From: an uncultured Neomegalonema sp.
GTDB taxonomy: Bacteria; Pseudomonadota; Alphaproteobacteria; Rhodobacterales; Rhodobacteraceae
Reading direction: 5' to 3'
Assembly (NCBI GenBank): GCA_937944035.1
Contig: CALDZQ010000350.1
Location: forward strand, 1-9,219
Length of the DNA: 9,219 nucleotides
The position numbers were made by a program, and so were the translations under genes. Each line of letters starts with the position of its first letter. The stretch's first letter is position 1. The notes beneath the pieces were generated by a model. The model did no database searches. It saw nothing but the letters and a program-made list of their open reading frames with translations, and was not told where the DNA came from. Shown here one piece after another: positions 5,840 through 9,219 of the stretch.

Positions 5840-7741
5840 ATGCTCGGAGCCCTGCGCAACTCGGTCAACACATGGACCGCCAAAATTTTGCTCGCCCTGC
5901 TGGTCATCAGCTTTGCGGCTTGGGGCATCTCGGATGTGTTCATCAACCGGACCGCCACCACCGTCGCAACGGTGGGCGAAGCCGAGATCAGCACACAAGA
6001 ATTCGCCACGGCGCTTTCCGATAACATCCGCGATTTGCAACGCCGCACCGGACGGGCGATTTCGGTATCCGAGGCGCGTGAGGCGGGCCTCGACCAGATG
6101 GTCATGGCGCGGATCACGACCCAGGCGGCTCTTGACGAGGAAGCCCGCGCCTTCGGCATCTCGGCCTCTCCCGCCGCCATCCGCACGGCGATTGAGAATT
6201 CTCCGGCGTTCCAGAACATCTCCGGCCAGTTTGACCGCTTCAGTTACGAATCGCGCCTTCAATATCAGGGGCTTAACACCCGCGAATTCGAGGAAACCGT
6301 GCGCGAAGACCTCTCCCGCGAGGCGATGCTGCAAGTTGTCGGCGTCGGCACATCCGCGCCCCGTGTGCTGGCCGAGACGCTGCACCGGTTCCGCGCCGAG
6401 CAGCGGGTTTTTGAATACATCGCACTCGATCTCGATTCCGCCCCTGATCCCGGCGAACCGACCGCAGAACAGCTTGCCGCTTTCCACAAAGACAACGCCG
6501 CACAGTTCAGCGCCCCCGAATACCGCAAAATCAACGCCGCATGGATGACCGATACCACCATCGCAGCGGGTATCGAGATTGAGCAGGACCGCATCGTCCA
6601 GGCTTACGGCGCGCGCTCTGCGGAATTCACCACCCCCGCAACCCGCACCGTGGATCAACTGTTGTTCAAAACCGAAGAAGCGGCAACCGCCGCCGAAACC
6701 CGGATCAGCGGCGGCGAGCCATTCGGCAAAGTCGCACAGGAAATCGGCGGGGAGGCCGCGCTGACATCGCTCGGCACAGTCCCCCGCTCCGGCCTGCCCG
6801 AAGTGCTCGCCAATGCCGCCTTTGACGCGAAAGAGCCGGGCGTGATCGGTCCCGTGAAAACCGTTTTCGGCTGGACATTGCTGAATATCAGCGCGGTACA
6901 ACTCGAAAGCATCCGCCCGCTTGAGGATGTCCAAGACCAAATCCGCAATGACCTCGCCCTCATCGAAGCGCGCACCCTTATGGGCGAAGAATCGGTTGCT
7001 TTTGACGATGAAATCGCAGGCGGCGCCTCTTTGCAGGAAGTCGCCAACCGCACCGTCGCAACCTATCTGACGCTTGACGCGGTGGACGAGAACGGCCTCG
7101 ACTCCGAAGGCAACGCGATCACCACTCTGCCCACAGTCCCCGGCTTCCTGACCAGCGTGTTCGGCGCAAGCGTCGATGAAGACCCGATTATGATCGAGGC
7201 CGATGGCGGTGGCATCTACGCCTTCAAGGTCGAAGAAATCACCGAAGCCGCCCTGCGCGACCTCGACACCGTCAAAGACGAAGTCACCGCCGCATGGCAG
7301 CGCGCGCAACGCGAGCAAGCCCTGATCGGGCAGGCCGCCGCCATCAAAACGCGCCTTGAAGCGGGCGAGACCCTCGCCGACATCGCCGAAGAGCGCGAGG
7401 CGACCACGGCGAAATCCCCGCCCCTGCGCCGCTCCTCCAGTTCCGGCGTCGTATCCGAGGCCATCACCGCGAAAATGTTCGCCTCCGCCATCGGCGATGC
7501 CATCGAAGGCAGCGCGGCCACGGGTGACGGCTCGTATCTCATCGGGACGCTTGCCGAGATCGTTGACGCGGGCGCGGATGCCGAAAACGATGCGATTGAC
7601 CGCGTTGCCGAAGGCTACTCACGTCAAATGGCCAATGACATGGTGCAAACATTCTCCCGCAGCGCGATGGACCGCCACCCGACGCTGATCTACCCCGGCG
7701 TGGTTGACGCAACCCTGTCCGAACTCGGCCAACGGTACTGA
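5840..7741 (+). CDS. ppiD: PpiD/SurA-like periplasmic foldase (parvulin family)
   Basis: The 633-residue protein has a short cytoplasmic N-terminus and one membrane helix (about 14-31, AKILLALLVISFAAWGI), so the bulk lies in the periplasm as in PpiD. Residues about 43-170 form the SurA-like chaperone region (VATVGEAEISTQEFATAL; FEETVREDLSREAML). About 267-353 is a parvulin-like prolyl isomerase domain (RTVDQLLF ... GEPFGKVAQEIGG ... VIGPVKTVFGWTLLNI). The two histidines of active parvulins appear replaced by Gln-273 and Thr-346, so it probably works as a holding chaperone for newly exported proteins. The C-terminal half is a long helical extension usual for the family. Length is close to E. 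coli PpiD. The start ATG has only a modest GTGAG site upstream. It is followed 6 bases later by trpE, an order known in alphaproteobacteria, and the two are probably cotranscribed. Confidence 0.88.
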   Translation: MLGALRNSVNTWTAKILLALLVISFAAWGISDVFINRTATTVATVGEAEISTQEFATALSDNIRDLQRRTGRAISVSEAREAGLDQMVMARITTQAALDEEARAFGISASPAAIRTAIENSPAFQNISGQFDRFSYESRLQYQGLNTREFEETVREDLSREAMLQVVGVGTSAPRVLAETLHRFRAEQRVFEYIALDLDSAPDPGEPTAEQLAAFHKDNAAQFSAPEYRKINAAWMTDTTIAAGIEIEQDRIVQAYGARSAEFTTPATRTVDQLLFKTEEAATAAETRISGGEPFGKVAQEIGGEAALTSLGTVPRSGLPEVLANAAFDAKEPGVIGPVKTVFGWTLLNISAVQLESIRPLEDVQDQIRNDLALIEARTLMGEESVAFDDEIAGGASLQEVANRTVATYLTLDAVDENGLDSEGNAITTLPTVPGFLTSVFGASVDEDPIMIEADGGGIYAFKVEEITEAALRDLDTVKDEVTAAWQRAQREQALIGQAAAIKTRLEAGETLADIAEEREATTAKSPPLRRSSSSGVVSEAITAKMFASAIGDAIEGSAATGDGSYLIGTLAEIVDAGADAENDAIDRVAEGYSRQMANDMVQTFSRSAMDRHPTLIYPGVVDATLSELGQRY

Positions 7742-7747
7742 TCCGCC

Positions 7748-9219
7748 ATGATAAACCCCGCTTTTGAGGACTTCGCCACGCGCTATGATTCCGGCGAAGC
7801 GTCGGTGCTGTGGGCCACCCGCATCGCCGACATCGACACCCCCGTCTCGCTGATGCTCAAGCTGGCGCAGGCTCGCAAAGACAGCTTCCTGCTCGAATCC
7901 GTCAAGGGCGCGAACGAGCGGGGCCGCTATTCGGTGATCGGCCTCAAACCGGACCTGATCTGGCGGTGTCGTGGCGACGTGGCGGAGATCAACCGCTCCG
8001 TCCGTTGGGACGCCGACTCATTCGAGACCGACACACGCCCCCCTCTCGACAGCTTGCGCGCGATCATCGCCGAAAGCGCCATAGACATGCCCGACACCCT
8101 GCCCCCGATGGCGGCGGGATTGTTCGGCTACCTCGGCTACGACATGATCCGCCACGTCGAGAAACTACCCGAGCCAAACCCGGACCCTCTCGGCCTGCCC
8201 GACGCCGTCCTCACCCGCCCGACACTGGTGGCAATCGTGGACAATGTCGCAGATCTCGTGACGCTGGTAACGCCGGTCAGGCCGCAAGAGGGTGTCGATG
8301 CCCGCGCCGCCTACGCCCGCGCTGCCGAGCGCCTGTCGGATGCGTTGGACGACCTCGACCGTGCCCTGCCTTTAGACGCGGCCCTGCCCGCTGATCTCGA
8401 ACACACGGGCGAAGCGGTGTCCAACACCACGACCGAAGAATACTACGCGATGGTCGAAAAAGCGCGCGACTACATCCAGGCGGGCGACATCTTCCAGGTC
8501 GTCCCGTCCCAACGCTGGACCACCCCTTTCGCCTTGCCCCCCTTCGCTCTCTACCGGGCACTGCGCCGCACGAATCCATCGCCCTACATGTATTTCTTCA
8601 ACGTGGGCGATTTCCAGATCGTCGGGGCCAGCCCTGAAATCCTCGTCCGCCTGCGCGACAACACCGTCACCGTCCGCCCCATCGCCGGAACCCGCCCGCG
8701 CGGCGCAACCCCCGCCGAAGACGACGCGCTGCAAGCCGACCTGCTGGCCGACCCGAAAGAACTCGCCGAGCACCTCATGCTGCTGGACTTGGGCCGCAAC
8801 GACGTGGGCCGCGTTGCCAAAATCGGCACCGTCGATCCGAACGAGCAATTCACCGTCGAACGCTACAGCCACGTCATGCACATCGTTTCAAATGTCGAGG
8901 GTGAAATCCGCGACGACGTGGATTGCGTTGACGCTCTGCTCGCCGGATTGCCCGCCGGAACCGTCTCCGGCGCACCCAAAATCCGCGCGATGGAGATCAT
9001 CGACGAGCTGGAAAAAGAAAAACGCGGCATCTACGCGGGCGCCGTCGGCTATTTCGGCGCGGGCGGAGAGATGGACACCGCCATCGCCCTGCGCACCGCT
9101 GTTGTGAAAGACGGCAAAATGTACGTGCAGGCGGGCGGCGGCGTCGTCTGGGACTCCGACCCCGAAGCCGAGCGCATGGAAACCATCAACAAATCCAAAG
9201 CCCTCTTCACCGCCGCCGC
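7748..9219 (+). CDS. trpE: Anthranilate synthase component I (partial, runs off right edge)
   Basis: TrpE converts chorismate to anthranilate with ammonia supplied by the TrpG subunit, the first committed step of tryptophan synthesis in the cytoplasm. An open frame of 490 codons runs from ATG 7748 to the window end; since TrpE is usually about 500 residues, only the last few are missing. The N-terminal regulatory domain has the tryptophan-binding LLES motif (48-51), so feedback inhibition is expected. The chorismate-binding domain is intact: PIAGTRPRG (311-319), EHLMLLDLGRNDVGR (341-355), ERYSHVMHIVSNVEGE (371-386), LPAGTVSGAPKIRAME (401-416), IYAGAVGYF (428-436), DTAIALRT (443-450), QAGGGVVWDSDPEAE (461-475). 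It lies 6 bases after the ppiD stop with no good ribosome site (only TGATCCGCC before the ATG), which suggests translational coupling. Pabb-type enzymes are similar, but the length, N-terminal domain and context favour trpE. Confidence 0.95.
   Translation, partial: MINPAFEDFATRYDSGEASVLWATRIADIDTPVSLMLKLAQARKDSFLLESVKGANERGRYSVIGLKPDLIWRCRGDVAEINRSVRWDADSFETDTRPPLDSLRAIIAESAIDMPDTLPPMAAGLFGYLGYDMIRHVEKLPEPNPDPLGLPDAVLTRPTLVAIVDNVADLVTLVTPVRPQEGVDARAAYARAAERLSDALDDLDRALPLDAALPADLEHTGEAVSNTTTEEYYAMVEKARDYIQAGDIFQVVPSQRWTTPFALPPFALYRALRRTNPSPYMYFFNVGDFQIVGASPEILVRLRDNTVTVRPIAGTRPRGATPAEDDALQADLLADPKELAEHLMLLDLGRNDVGRVAKIGTVDPNEQFTVERYSHVMHIVSNVEGEIRDDVDCVDALLAGLPAGTVSGAPKIRAMEIIDELEKEKRGIYAGAVGYFGAGGEMDTAIALRTAVVKDGKMYVQAGGGVVWDSDPEAERMETINKSKALFTAA

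Noticed and set aside
5816..7318. A 500-codon minus-strand frame opposite ppiD
   Set aside because: It is antisense to a clearly recognisable PpiD protein; its Gly/Phe/Asp-rich composition is the usual mirror image of a GC-rich coding strand.
7810..8394. Plus-strand 194-codon frame inside trpE
   Set aside because: It overlaps trpE in another frame, is Arg/Pro/His-rich, and the trpE frame contains all family motifs.
1..9219. An embedded mobile element or defence island
   Set aside because: No transposase, integrase, toxin-antitoxin, restriction or phage gene is seen, composition looks even across genes, and the recognised genes are mostly housekeeping.

Overview
The window is GC-rich and gene-dense, and reads like an ordinary chromosomal segment of an alphaproteobacterium. 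The best taxonomic clue is a PpiD-type periplasmic foldase gene lying directly upstream of trpE, an order I know from alphaproteobacteria. GAATC/GATTC (GANTC, CcrM-type) sites inside the repeats are compatible with this. Placing it more finely (for example near Hyphomonadales, Caulobacterales or Rhodobacterales) would be a guess. I see no phage genes, transposase, CRISPR array, tRNA or rRNA.

Layout, left to right. Positions 1-107 hold the last codons of an unidentified plus-strand gene, followed by a textbook rho-independent terminator. Positions 150-480 carry no gene but contain a two-armed palindromic repeat and two separate hairpins. A minus-strand gene of unknown function (485-1174) follows, with a visible promoter. 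The 1175-1560 gap holds that promoter and two more members of the palindromic repeat family. The minus-strand gene at 1561-3399 encodes an ABC-F ATPase of the Uup type. Divergent from it is a small plus-strand gene (3510-3971, TTG start) for a secreted PCuAC-like protein that has lost most of the expected copper ligands. A structured convergent gap (3972-4083) separates it from a minus-strand gene (4084-5694) encoding a SRPBCC/zinc-ribbon protein whose C-terminus looks like a shortened, catalytically dead class III nucleotide cyclase domain. Divergent from that gene, ppiD (5840-7741) and trpE (7748 to the right edge) form a tightly spaced operon that probably continues into further trp genes outside the window.

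Functionally the window is a mix of housekeeping genes: ribosome or DNA-associated ATPase, envelope protein folding and tryptophan synthesis. Two proteins look like degenerate members of well-known enzyme or metal-binding families. The most interesting items are the pseudo-cyclase, the ligand-poor PCuAC protein and the two-armed dispersed repeat family. I found no convincing evidence of a wholly new multi-gene system.
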